64,000 nt of DNA, taken from Liquidambar formosana. Its lineage: Eukaryota > Streptophyta > Magnoliopsida > Saxifragales > Altingiaceae. The notes under the pieces were generated by a model. The model saw only the letters and a program-made list of their open reading frames with translations. It had not been told where the DNA came from and did not search any database. A program made the position numbers and the translations under genes. The DNA lies in the NCBI GenBank assembly GCA_039720395.1, contig CM077831.1, forward strand, positions 35,065,067 to 35,129,066, read 5' to 3'. Positions 1 through 12,493 of the stretch are shown here, piece after piece (position 1 is the first letter of the stretch; every line of letters begins with the position of its first letter).

Positions 1-142
1 CAAAACAGAATAATTGCCTCAAGAAACCTAATTTTCTAATAATTTCAGCAAATGTACAGGTTTTACTGGTAATTATCATGATGGATTTGGGTTGACAGGA
101 GCAACCCAGAATACATTGGAAACAACAACAACAACAACAAAA

Positions 143-191
143 CCCAATATTTTGGCTGATCAAAAAAAAAAAAAAACCCCAATATTTTAGC
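143..191 (+). repeat. Poly(A) micro-insertion with target duplication
   Basis: CCCAATATTTTGGC at 143-156 and CCCAATATTTTAGC at 178-191 (13/14 match) flank a short insert reading TGATC followed by a run of A. A near-exact direct repeat around a poly(A) tail is the footprint of a target-primed retroposon, here almost entirely 5'-truncated. The same scar recurs at 38.9, 41.7, 52.0 and 56.7 kb. Confidence 0.5.
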
Positions 192-423
192 CTTCAAGTA
201 TGATTGTAGACCTTCCAAAATTTTGGAGAATTATGTTGCAATGGTGTTAATGATGTTAGGATATATTTGTATATATTTTATATCCTAACAAATGACTACC
301 GTAGTAAATATGTGTTGGTTATGATAATTCAAATTAAAACTTTCCTTCTTTTCGTGGACTCGACATCATAAGCACTATTACCTAAGATAACCAAAATACA
401 TTCATGTTGTCATATAGGAATAC

Positions 424-3400
424 CTGGCAGAGAATGTTCCTTACAGACTGCGGTGTGGCAACAGCCTTGAAAAAAATTTACCCAAAGCAGTATCCCTGCC
501 ACAACAGCATGACTATCTCACATCCAAAGATGGTAAGTTTTAAACTCCAAAAATAGATAGAAAGAAACTATTAAACTCATTTTTTTACCTCAGCAAACTC
601 TGAAATGATCTGATCAATGGTCTTCCATACCCAGGCTGCTTTTTAATATGAAGCATACGGAGAGATATATTTAAAAGGACAATACCTTTACAGATCTGAG
701 GCTCCAAAACCGCTGCCTGTAGACCAACAAGTCCTAAAAAATAAAAATTAGAACAATTAGGGGCATCTAGTGTTTAATCTTTACTTTCTACATATTAAGA
801 AATGTGAACAATCGAAAGATCTATTAGTTTTGTAAGAAAATAAAATATCAGGAAGAAGAAAGTATCAATGGTGTTGAAAGAGGTGTGTATCGTAACTTGT
901 AAGAATGGTATGCTGTTATAATTGAAGTTAAGCATATTATGGGACCGTCTGAAGACTGTGTACTGCGTAGCCACCTATTCCCAAAATAAATTACTTTCCC
1001 AAAAACTAAAAACAAAACAAAACAAGAATTTCATGATAATAAAACCTCCTAGCAAGCCTAGTTGATACACCAAGTTGAACTCAGAAATTAAAATTACAGG
1101 GGAAAAAGAAGAGGGCCGCGGGGGGGGGGGGGAGGTGAAGAAGATAGACTAATCTTAAACCTCACCCAATATATATGAATAGGCATAAGAAAGAAAAAGG
1201 AAAAAAAATGCCATGAATGTTATTCCTTTGATCTTTTGCAATCAAATTCTGAGAGAGAAATCAATTAAACATCACAAATAATAACCTCAGATTAATCCTA
1301 CCAAAAAAAAAACAAACAAACACACAATATAAAGGAGTCACCTCCGATAGAATTGCATATGAAGAATGCTTGATCTTTGACCACGTCAATACAAAACTCA
1401 TTTAGCTGGGTGGCCCATGTCTCGAATGTATAAAAGGTGTTTATTCCAAACTCACGAGGATTTGGTTTATCTGAGTAACCATAACCAATAAGATCAATTG
1501 AGTATACCCTATGTGAGTTTGCAAGAACTGGAATATTTTTCCTCCAATGGTCACTGTAAAGAAAGACAAGTCAGTCACAAATAATGACCTAAACACATTA
1601 AAGATGCAACAAAAGATCGAAAAAAATGAAACTTTCAACATTCAAAAGTTAATACATTGTAAAAACATGCATAACCCTTGGGGCAAGCATCATGGATTCA
1701 TGGCTTAAGCCGCATATTCAGTTTATGAAGTTCTTTTGAAGCTCCAGGCTTATTTACAAAGCAACTTTGCTTCCTCACTTGAGTGCATGACTAATTCCAC
1801 TAGTTGCGTACATCTTTAAGCATATATTATTATGATAGTTTCTGAGAAACTCACCCCACAGTTATCAGCTTTGATATTCAATACTTTTTCTTCTCCTTAA
1901 TCATAATATCTTAGCCACTTATGACCCAGTAAGGTCATTTAGGTGGAATCATTGGGCCACTTTTCTCAAGAAGCAAAATCATTTCTAGTGGTGACAACTG
2001 GAATGAATAAGTGCATATGTATGTCCCAAAAATTATAATGCGGGTTTGTTCTTAGGATAGTGATACTTTATGATTAACCATATACCAAAAAGATGCACAG
2101 ATTAGTTATAGTAGCTAATTGTGTAAATTAACATTATGCTTTGAATAGTGGCTGTTACTACAGCACATCACTCGATAGTCGATACGCCCCCATACAGGTA
2201 TCAGTATTGGTAGTATCCACCCACATTTATAGGTCATCACAAACTTAGTAAAAGGCAATGTCTCCAATGGGGCATCTCAAGTAGCGGACGATGACTTCAT
2301 GTAGACCTAAATGAGATGAGGCATTAAAACTAAATGAGATTGATCCATGGTTCTGTGAGCTTTCACACAAATTGACTGAGAATGAATTTAACAAAATTTG
2401 AAAAAAGTAGAGTGGTAAAACCTTGTGCCATTCGAAAAAATGTTTTGCCTTTAACCTCCCACAAATTATCCCACTCCCAAAACTACCTTAATTTAAAACG
2501 AATTTATAGTTTCAAAGCATACATACAATGGAAAACATGATTATAGATTAAGCATGTATGTACTGAGCAATTTGTGCATTTAATACCTATAGCAATTAGT
2601 TGTCTGCTAATGAGAAGCAAAATGTGAATGATGTAGACCTGTTTGCTCCAAAACCATGAACTAAAACCAATGCAGGGCCACTGCTCCCACAACACTGATA
2701 GCGAATTTTATAACCCCTCCAGTTCCACATACTACAAGACAAAAGAAATCACATATGAGAGAGACAAATTTATCAAGCTTCACCACTTTTCAAAATCCCA
2801 ACATAAACACCCAAATGAAGGCTAACAAAAAGAACATGAAACTGGGGCAATATACAAAGAATCTATACTACCAATACAGAGAAATCTCAGCCATTTACGC
2901 TCAAAATTTTACCGCAATAATCCATAAAACAATTAACAATCTTACTTACTCTACAAAACAAGTGAAGATTGTGTAAAGAATAAAAATTAAAAATTAAAAT
3001 AGAGTAATTAAAATGGAAGTGGAGTGAACAACTATGGTACCAAAATCAAGTTTTTACCCTCTTATATTCTCTCAAGTTGGGATATGAGGGTACCCACACT
3101 GCTCGCTGAGCTCTTCACGTATTCCAACACAAAGCACTGGACCACTATAATGCACACACATCCCACCATCATAAATTGTCTCTAAGCAGATAAGCATTTT
3201 TTCATACCATTTATCAGATTCGAAGCAATATACAAGGATCGTCACCGGCAATATTATGGATGAATTTCATCTGCGACACAAGTCGTAGCCACTGATCATG
3301 CATGTGTGATTGTCGCGTCTGGTCAAACAGCTGACAGCCATGATCAATGGCTGTGATTTGCGTCACATATGAATTCATCCACGATGTTAGGCAGTTGACC

Positions 3401-4106
3401 ATATTCATGTGTGAGCGTTCCAAGGCAGCCCATTGTGCATTTTTTGTTCTTTTAACAATAAAAATCAAACCCAACACCCTATCACATCAATACAAATGCC
3501 TTTAACACTGTGCCATGACAGCATTGGCATGGTGCATGTGTCATTATTTCATTAAAAAAAAACTCTTATTGCTAAGGCCATCTGAATCACCGACTATTGT
3601 TACCAAAGCTATTAAGCTCCATTTCGAAAATCAGATTATTCACAGTATAACATAGTAATTATAAGCATAAGACATAATAGACCCTACAAATAAATACACA
3701 GTGCCCACATAAACCCTCAAAACAGATACAAATTCATATCAAATCAAAAAAATTTAAAGACTACAATTAGAATTTAAAAAAACAAAACAGAAACAGAAGT
3801 GCAAAGAAATCATAGGGTGTACCGGGTTTGGACTTCAAGTTCAGGTTGATTTTTTGTGGTTTCTTGAGTGGAGAGGCTCTGGTCTTTGGTTGGTTCCTCA
3901 ACTGAATAGTCATTCAAACGAGAATGTACGGCGGACCCAGTTGAATGAAAGCCAGAATTTTTCGAAATTTTGTGAGAAATCGTGAAATCAGAGAAATGGG
4001 TTCGAACAAATGGGATATATGATGTAATCTTATTGCTTCTTCGGGAGTTCGGAAAAGGAAATTCCAGCTTATTCAGGGGCAGCGTTGGAGAACTAGTGCT
4101 TGCCAT
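424..4106 (-). CDS. Alpha/beta hydrolase, probably plastid-targeted (3' end outside window)
   Basis: Five exons on the minus strand: 4106-3823, 2731-2639, 1553-1342, 733-589 and 495-424, all with GT-AG borders; later exons lie left of the window. Exon 1 starts at MASTSSP and is Ser/Thr-rich with few acidic residues, like a chloroplast transit peptide. Exon 2 gives LVLVHGFGAN, the oxyanion-hole loop. Exon 3 gives DHWRKN, DLIGYGYSDKP and FICNSIGG, the nucleophile elbow with Ser (C-N-S-I-G replacing G-x-S-x-G). Exon 4 continues GLVGLQAAV. The catalytic Asp and His would be in the missing exons. The family resembles Arabidopsis At5g19850; the substrate is unknown. Exon 5 holds a T run on the coding strand (470-476) that seems one base short: its end reads in frame (VRNILCQ) only if a base is added, and as written it reaches a stop. 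This may be an assembly error or a real lesion. An upstream ATG at 4223 is in frame, but MASTSSP fits a transit peptide better. Confidence 0.82.
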
Positions 4107-5119
4107 CTTTGATGACAGAGAGTGAGGAAATATGGGTGTCTCCGTGTGTGTGTGTATATGTAGAGAGAGAGAGGAATAGTACAATGGAGTTTTTGAGAGA
4201 TTTCGAGAGGTCAAGAGGGGCAACCAGAAGCGAGTGGCTTGGGTTAGAGGATGATTTGGCTAGCTTTGCCAGCTCGATTTGTCTTTTTGCGGTCCACGCG
4301 GCGAACATGCAGGCTGCACACTTTTCATGATCCTATGTGGAAAGGGCCCCACCTAATACGGCAATAGGGACCTGTTTGGCAAGTGGATTATTGTGACCCA
4401 ATAGGGTCCAAAGGCTTTTCCTAACAAAACTCTGGGTTTATGTTAATCATCATTAAGACGAGTGAAGTTCAAATTCTCCGCTTGTTTAAAGGATGTTGGA
4501 TTTCTACTTGGTCACGCCATCATACGCAACGCCATTTTGAAGAGTGATTTGGATTTGGTGTAGTTATTGTATGGTACAGTAAACACAGGATCGATAGCAT
4601 AGGGCAAGAAAGAGAAATGGATGATTGAAATTTGAAAAATATATTTGACACCCGACACCTAACAGTCCTCCATTTCTTTTTTTTACTCACGTGTCATTGA
4701 TCCTACGTTTACTGTATCATTCAATAAAAGTAGCCAACTACACTAAATCCGCCTTGAAGAGCATATGTGGCTGAGTCATAAATTTATTTTTATGGGATTG
4801 AATTTTATTTACATTTTTTCTTCCTAAAATTTTGTCTAGTTGATAACGTTTTATGTATAGCATAATAACGGGACAACAAACTTGTTACATGTTATTAATT
4901 TATTTGCTCATAATGTTCAAGTAAACCAATAAACATGTGTGTGCACTAAGGAGAAAGAGCCAGAGAAAAATGTATTTTGATAGTTGAATTTGAACAAAAT
5001 TGAGTGAGTAATTTAAGGGAAAAAAATGAGATATTTGTATGCAAATTAATTTCTTAAAAAAAGGTTTCGCGACAGAAGAAAATGATAAATTTGATATTAG
5101 AGAGGAAATAAAAATAAAA

Positions 5120-5329
5120 ATAATAATGATAGGAGTCAATATGTAAATAATCTAATTTTTATAGACAAAATTGAAAAAAAAATTATATATATATATATAT
5201 AATAATGATAGGAGTCAATATGTAAATAATCTAATTTTTATTGACAAAATTGAAAAAAAAAAATTATATATATATATTGTGTAGGGGCCATAGCAGCCCC
5301 CACTCGCCCCCCTTGCGGCTCCGCCACTG
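5120..5329. repeat. Tandem duplication (~80 bp x2) next to a hAT-like terminus
   Basis: A segment beginning AATAATGATAGGAGTC (5122) and ending in an A run plus (AT)n is repeated almost exactly from 5203 to 5278. It is followed directly by a G/C-rich stretch ending GGCTCCGCCACTG (about 5317-5329). That terminus resembles CAGTGGCGGAGCC ends of plant hAT elements; the opposite end was not found nearby, so this is probably a remnant. Confidence 0.5.
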
Positions 5330-7031
5330 CAACAAATTGAAAAGTAGTAGCACACCCAGTGATTTTTTGATGGGCTTAATTCTAAATTGATACATTGTGG
5401 GAGGGTTGGTTTAAGTTGTTAAATCAAGTTTGGTAACAATATGTCATTTTGCTTTTGTTTTTTCAGATTGTGAATTATGACCTAGTCTTTTTGGCTTTAA
5501 ATTCTTGAAGATAGAAGAAAAATTTTCTCTTTATATGTTATATGGTATAGTCATATATAGAATGGTAGGTTAGCGATTCTTCAGGTACAATCATGTCCTC
5601 TAAAGTCTCATCATAACGGTTTGATTTTTGAGCCTTTTGACCGTGAGTTGCCGACTGGTTGGATAAGTTTCTCTTTGGTTGGTAGTTCTTGCCACGTGTA
5701 CTGTTTTGAGATCGCTGTTTCATGTTATTATGGTACATTGAACTGCATATTCAAATGCCAATAAATAAATAAATAATGAATAAATAGATAAATAACAATG
5801 TCTAGTTTTCTGTTTTTTTTTTTTTTTTTTTTTTTTTTTGGGTAGTAGAGAAAAATCAACACCAAATAAAATAATGATTAGTGTATTGCATGTACAGTGT
5901 ATTTTTGGGGAATTTTAGATTGATCAGGCCATACGGGTAAATAATTACAATTAGTAGTCATTGTTAGTTAAGTTAATAGTTATTTATTAAGTAGTTATTA
6001 ATAATCTGTACTAAACTGTAATTATTTTGTCATAGCGGACCAATCCACAATTCCCCCTTTTTTATATTTTATTATTTTTCCTTCACCGGTCAATCAGAGT
6101 TGCTCATGGGCATATCACACGATACCATTGGGGGCTTATGGCGCAACGCTGTTTGCTTCTCTTACCCTCGTGATGAAGAAGGGAAGGTGCAAATTGCTTT
6201 CACTCTTCCCAGCCCCACACGGCCACACCCCCTCATCCCATTGACACTTTAAGGGGAAATGACAACTTAATAGGGTGACCATGATTCTCATTGAGCCTTA
6301 CTTTTGTCCCCTGGACACCTTAAAAGTACAATTCGATCACATGGGCTCAACATGAATATAGGGCTCATCGTGTACCTTTATGTAGTAAAGAGACCAGTTA
6401 AGGAAAGAGCCTAGTTGAGCTTTGTGGTCTAATGGTGATATAGCCTTATATGTACAGGTGGGTTTTGGATAGTTACGAGTATAAAGGTTAATTCCCCTCT
6501 TATATAACCTTTTTAAAAATAAAAAACCAAGAATTTTCATTTTCATTCAATTCCGATTAAATAACAGACACCTAAAAATAGAAAAGTAAACAATAAAAAT
6601 AAAAAAATTATTGTGAGAAGGTCATTTTAATTATTCTAATCTCAAAAATCTGTTATTCCAACACAATTGGATAGAATTTAAAATTTTTGTCTTTTTTTAA
6701 TTTTATTTTTTAATATACTTCTGCATTGTTTAAATTTTAGCTAATAGGAAAATTATTTCATGACTTTTCTAGATAAAAATTTTTTAATGAAAATTTTAGA
6801 TATTTATCTCTTTTTTGGCTTAGCTATGAGAGACATGAAGATTATAGATAGGCCAGGCTCCAAATTTCTTAGATTTTATATCCCAACCACCACTTGTATG
6901 TTTTTGCTATCTCTCACACAAGAGTAAAACCTACATGTTATGGGGTTTCATGTGAGAATGAAGATGAGGCTCACTCTTTAAGAGACTGAAAACAAAAAAT
7001 GAAATAAGGGTTTTCTTAACGTATACCCTAA

Positions 7032-7266
7032 TGTCATGTTTGTTTGATTGGAATGGAATGGATGGAATGGAATCTCATTCCAATTCATTCCAAACAACAT
7101 GTTTGGATGAAGTAATTAAATAGGAATGGAATCAAACAATAGTAGTGAATTATAATGATATTCATTCAGCGATGTTTATTTCAATCTTATTTTCATTCCA
7201 AACTATTTTGAGAATGGAATCAGATTCCATTCCCACCCATTCCATTCCAACCAAACAAACATGGCC
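7032..7266. mobile_element. Tourist-like (PIF/Harbinger) MITE, 235 bp
   Basis: The left end (CATGTTTGTTTGATTGGAAT) and the reverse complement of the right end (CATGTTTGTTTGGTTGGAAT) form imperfect terminal inverted repeats of nearly 50 bp built of GGAATGGAAT motifs. TAA stands immediately outside both ends (7029-7031 and 7267-7269), the 3-bp target duplication expected for PIF/Harbinger MITEs. There is no coding capacity. Confidence 0.75.
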
Positions 7267-8875
7267 TAAGGGCAAATGTTAAGTTGCAATTACTAATCCA
7301 ATCATTGCATTGGAAATTATGAAAATGCATTGTAAATTATGAAAGTTGCCTAGAAAAATATGAAAATGATTGGAATATTGTAAAAACACATTTTTCCATA
7401 CAATAATTGGGTTATTAACATGTGCCCATAGGACACACATTAAGAAAACTCATAAAATAAATAAACTAATAAACAAAAAAAAAAAAAAAAAGGTAAAACT
7501 GTGGGATGGCAATGCTTCAAAAATAAAATTCACTTGAAAAGCATGACTGTATATTGCATTTTAGGACCGTTGGGGACTCTTGGGCACTTGGGACCCAATT
7601 AACCAACACAAATTTTCAAATGACAGATACACCCTCGAGCTGATAGGCAGTTGAAGAAGTGCCAGAGGGTTTAGAAAAGAAAGGTTGTTCTGTCTAACAT
7701 TTTCTGACCACCTCTTGGTTAGAACGTTTGGTTGGCCCTCTGGCCCTCTCTCTACTCCTTTTACCTTCTCAGCCGGTAATACCCCCCACAAACAAACCAA
7801 GAATCTACTGGTCAATACGACCCAACTAATCCAACTATAAGCCCCATTTTACAAAGCCTATATGTATGTCATGAGTCTTCTTCACTCGTTCGATACCTAC
7901 ACCTGTCCTTCACCCCCCCCCCCCCCCCCCACCCCCACCTCGATCACCCCATCGAATAGGGCCTCATATAAAAATTTTCTGAACCTTCTAATCGAGGAAC
8001 CCTCTTCTCTGTTTATACCCTTTCACATTCTTTTGTTTTTTTTTTTTCCAAAGCTTTTAAGCTCTCTCACATATCCTTGACCCCCCCCATTCATCATTGT
8101 GTCATTATACGGCGACGCATTTGGCGAAAAGGCTCGAATAATGGCGACCGGTTTTTTCGAAAGCATGATTTTTCTCGCTCCGACGTTTCCGGGTGAGTTG
8201 CTCATTAGCCTCATAGCTAGCTAGTTAACACTTCTTTTTTATCTTGGATCATCTTTTGTTTTTTGGGCTCACAATGATAAAATTTCCAAACATATTGCCT
8301 CTATGTAAAGTGCTTTTCTGTTTTTCAAATAATGCTTCACATAAACAAACTCAAACGTGCCCTTAAGGTTATGTTCTCCTTTCATGAGTAGTTTTTTTTT
8401 TTTTGCACGTGTTTAGTTCTTTTTTTGTTTGTTCATTTGATATCAGACATATACAGGAAAAGGCATGGTATGGGGGAAGTTTACTACGTTTGTAATTAAT
8501 TTTTGTGAGAAAATGCTCTTGTGCAAAGTGTTTTCATATGTTTCTTAAAACTAATTTGTACAAACTGAAAACGCCCTTAGGCGGAGCCATTTACCAATGG
8601 AGAAATATTAGTGATCATTTTTGTTATGCAGAATCATTGTCCTTAGGATCACCTGTCTTGCATTAGCATTTGGGAAGAACTAGGGCCCTAGCACGGTTGG
8701 TGGAGAAGGTTATTTCTATTTTCTAAGACATATACTACGTTGGGTTTGAAAAATAAATGTTTCATTTACCCTTCTTACTGGTAGAGTGGATGACGTGGGT
8801 TTAATCTTTTCTAATGACTAAAGAATTGATTAGTCATGGTTATGCACCTAAGGAGACACATAATATCTGCATTTG

Positions 8876-8962
8876 TCAAAAAGTAAAACAACTAAATTAC
8901 CAAAGTAAACATACTTTTTGAAAAGTAAAACAAGTTAATTACCAAAGTCCACTTACTTTATG
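8876..8962. repeat. Direct tandem repeat, ~44 bp x2
   Basis: Two diverged copies of a unit containing AAGTAAAACAA, then AATTACCAAAGT, then TACTTT lie head to tail directly after a stretch ending CATTTGTCAAAA. The preceding 200 bp may be a SINE-like sequence, but I could not define its borders. Confidence 0.4.
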
Positions 8963-11174
8963 GTGAAATAATAAGCTGGTTCCATGTCACTATGCAATAG
9001 GCACTTGTATTTTAATATGATGTAAAAATATGAAAAAGTGTTTGGTATTTTAGCTAAAGATAAGGCAAATCTCATTACAATATAAATGGATTGACATATT
9101 GAGATTAGAACAAATAACTTTGCAGCCATTGATTATATGATTATGCTATAACGATAATAATCCACTTGCAAATCGATCCCGAACAATAGTTGCAAGACTA
9201 TAGGGTAGGAATTGGGGGGATTAAAGTCATGCGCTGGATTTTGGTCACGGGAGTGAAAATAGTGTGCAAAAAAACAAAAACAAAAACAAAAACAAAAAAA
9301 AACAAAGCAAAATAGATGTCACTTGTCATGAAACCGCGTGACCCTTTGGTATTGACCCCCTATTTCAATTACTATAAATTTTTTTTAAAAATAAAATGAA
9401 ATAAAAATCATTTAATCTTAGGAACTTGGATTTGAATGCATTCTTTATTCTTAAAATCCTATGTATGATATATTTTTATTAGATTTATTGCAAAGACAAA
9501 CTATGATGTGGGTAAGCTAGACAGAAAATGCTTGGACCCACTGCTTATAGTGTCCGTTTATAGCCACCCTGGTTATATATTGTACTAGATTGTTTGGATC
9601 AACTTGGCAATACTATAAGGCTCGGTTTGCAATTTGGAAGTATTTCATTTTTTTCTCATATTGGGATAATATTTTTTATTTTCAAAAGCAAGAAAAGTAA
9701 TTTGCAAACTAATCAACACATAATATATGATAAATTAGTTGGACTGTTGGATTATTTTTTCTTCTTTTTTCTCAGTTTCTTAAGAAAATGGAAACGGCAT
9801 TTCCAGGAATATAAAAAAATAAAAATAAAAATAATTAAAATAAAGCAAGTACCATGGAAGAATCAGATGGTCAAACAAGTTGCATCTTAACCTACTTTTG
9901 TGTGATAGAAAAAAAGTCAATTATCTACCAATCAGACGCACTAAAGGACTGGTAGCTTGAGTTGACGGTCAGATATGAGTCTATGAATAAGAGGTCAAAC
10001 GCTATAAATGCCCCGGCCCATAAGCTTTGTCCTAAGAAAACAAAAAACAACAAAAACAAAAACGAAAAAACAAAAAAACAAAACAACAAAAACAAAATTC
10101 TATACAGTCAAATTAACACCGCTTTGCATATCTTAGTGCCATAATTAACATTAATATTTTCTTGGACCGTTGAACCTTTCTTTGCTGCTTATGTTAATGC
10201 ACTTACTGTAAATGCTCTGTTTTTATTTTATATTTTCTGTGATTTTTCTAATGTGTAATAGTTATCACGCCGTTAAATCTCTATTCGTGGAAGTCAACTC
10301 CTAGTCTCTCGGGGCATCGACTCTTTTTTATTTTTTTATTTATTCGTATAGAACAATATGACATGGGTGTGAATATGGGACACGGGTATATCTAAACATG
10401 ATTATTGTGGAAGGACTTGTTGTTAAGTTGAACCAAGAAAAGAGGATGGAGAGAAAGGAGAAAAATACCTTGTTTCATAGCATTCTCAACCCCGTTTGAA
10501 TCTTAGTATTAGATCTTTCTTTTATTTTTCAGCTTTTTCAAACATATACATACGCTAATCCTAGATCATTTCTAACCTATTCTCTCTTTTTCATCCCCCT
10601 TTTCTTTGGGGGGAAGGGGTGTTTAGAGACTTTCTCGCTCTTTGCGTATCTTTGATTTTAAGAATTTGATAAATCATATTCAAGTTCATGCAACATGGGT
10701 CCTAGTCAGGGCATCAACCTTGAGTTGGGGTAGTACAAAGGATTAACTCTTTAAGGCGCTGGTATGCATTCTTCACCAAGGCTCCATTTAATTTTTGGAA
10801 GAAAAATATTAGCAATCGAGAAAGTATTTATCCTAGGTGTAATTGATTGTTAAAGTATTTATCCTAGACTTAGTAGTGTTCAGTTCACTTATTGAGTAAG
10901 AGATCTCAAATTAAAACTTATGGAGAAAAATTGATACCTATCTGTTGATATCAAGGGCCAAGGGATTTAGGATAGATTCTATAAATTGGTAAAAATAGAA
11001 AAAATGGTTGTTAAGGAAACATAGGAGAGAAAAAATAAATTAAATATGGTAGCGAGGTTGTTAAATTTTTGGTTCCTCTATTTTCCTCTTAAAATAGTAA
11101 GCATCACTGATGGGCCGGGCTTCCGCCTGAAAATTGCCTAATTAGGCATTAGTGCCCCTTGAGTTCATATTAAA

Positions 11175-11560
11175 GGGAACGGCTATCGCCCACCTTTTTA
11201 TCAAAACCCCCTATAGTTTAGGTTTGTAAGATTTTATGAAAAATATAAAAGGTTCTTACAAAAATTGGCTACTATGTCCAATAGAAAACATCATTTTAAA
11301 CAACTTTACAGAAAAAGTCTTTCCAAAATTTGTCGTTTAAGTAGACTTTTTGGTAAAAAAAATGAAATCAAGGTTATAAATAGCTAAAAAGTCTATTAAA
11401 ACGATAGATTTTGGAAAAACTTTCTTCTGAAAAATTGTTCAAAACGATATTTTTTTAGTTTACACCACGACCGATTTTCGTAAAAACCTTCTACATTTTG
11501 TATAAAATTTTAAAAACCTAAAGTATGGGGTGATAAAAATGGGGTGCAATAGCCGTTCCC
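11175..11560. mobile_element. MULE-type MITE, family GGGAACGGCTATYGC, 386 bp
   Basis: It starts GGGAACGGCTATCGCCCACC and ends GGTGCAATAGCCGTTCCC, a terminal inverted repeat. The interior is AT-rich and itself palindromic (segments with AAAACATCATTTTAAACAA and their approximate reverse complements). The same termini occur at 20162-21028, and interior-like sequence recurs at 32.6 and 56.0 kb. No matching 9-bp target duplication is visible here (CATATTAAA versus TAATGCTTT), so this copy may be old or rearranged. Confidence 0.75.
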
Positions 11561-12014
11561 TAATGCTTTTTCCCTTTGTAGAAGCCAGGAAGCCACTATG
11601 TTGACTATTGGGGTGCGGTCTAATACTCGAAGCTGGAAAGTAGGCCGCACATTGGGTGTGCCAGCTGAAGCCCATTCCCATAGGCCGATGATTTGGTGGG
11701 CCATAAGTAGGCCTCGATGGAGGTTTGAGGCCCAAAGTTGAGTTCAATATAGGGACAAGACTCAGGACATTTGTTGACCCATATCATGCTGCTAGTACAT
11801 GCAGTGAACTATGTTCTTGAATCCGTGGGCTTTCCCGTTGTTGTGTGGTATGGGTGAACCATGTAAGGGGCAATTAAATGTGAAGGAATACTGGGCTTGA
11901 TTTGTGGCCCATTCCAAGTAACATTAATTAGGCCCCATAGAGTTTAATGCTCTGAATTAAGTTTGGACCGGGTATACTGCCCAGCCGAATAGAGCTGTCA
12001 ATTAACATTCTCTT

Positions 12015-12493
12015 GTGCTATGTTTGGTAGGAAGGATGGAAAGGAAGAAAGAAAGAAAGATGGAAGGAATGGACTTTACATCCCTAGGGAAGGAAAACCT
12101 TTTTTCCTTCCTATGTGTTTGGTTTGATGGATAGAAAATGGAAGGAAAGATAATTTCCTTCTTTCCTGGGTATTTGGTATAGAGGAAGGAATGAAAAGAA
12201 TAGATACTAATTTTACTATTTTACCCTTAAATATGTAGTAGTAATAATAAATCAATAATAAGCATAGGGGTAAATGTGTCTTTTAAGACCAATTCCCCAT
12301 TTTCCCTCCCCCTTTTCCCCCCACTTTTGGGAGGATTCCAAAAACTTAAAAAGGAAGGATTTGCCCCTTCCCTCCCGGCCCCTTTCCTTCCTTCCCCCAC
12401 TCCCTTCAACCAAACACGCACAACTATCCCTATCCCTCCTTTTTTCTTTCCTCCCCTTTCCTTCCCTTCTCTTTTCCCCCAACCAAACACAAG
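12015..12493. mobile_element. Compound MITE-like element, purine/pyrimidine biased
   Basis: The left end (TGTGCTATGTTTGGTAGGAAGG) and the reverse complement of the right end (CCTTGTGTTTGGTTGGGGG) are similar, and internal copies of GTGTTTGGTT/AACCAAACAC occur at about 12114 and 12410. The left half is rich in GGAAGGAAAG and the right half in its complement, so the whole can fold back. It resembles Tourist-like elements, but borders and target duplication are uncertain. Apparent ORFs in the CT-rich half are compositional artefacts. Confidence 0.4.

Noticed and set aside
6415..6540. SINE-like A box GTGGTCTAATGG
   Set aside because: The B box is too degraded and no target duplication or poly(A) tail was found.
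8141..8224. 27-codon plus-strand ORF MATGFFESMIFL with a TATA-like ATATAAAAA about 180 bp upstream
   Set aside because: No homologue recognised and no transcript evidence; the frame extends upstream without a better start, so it may be chance.
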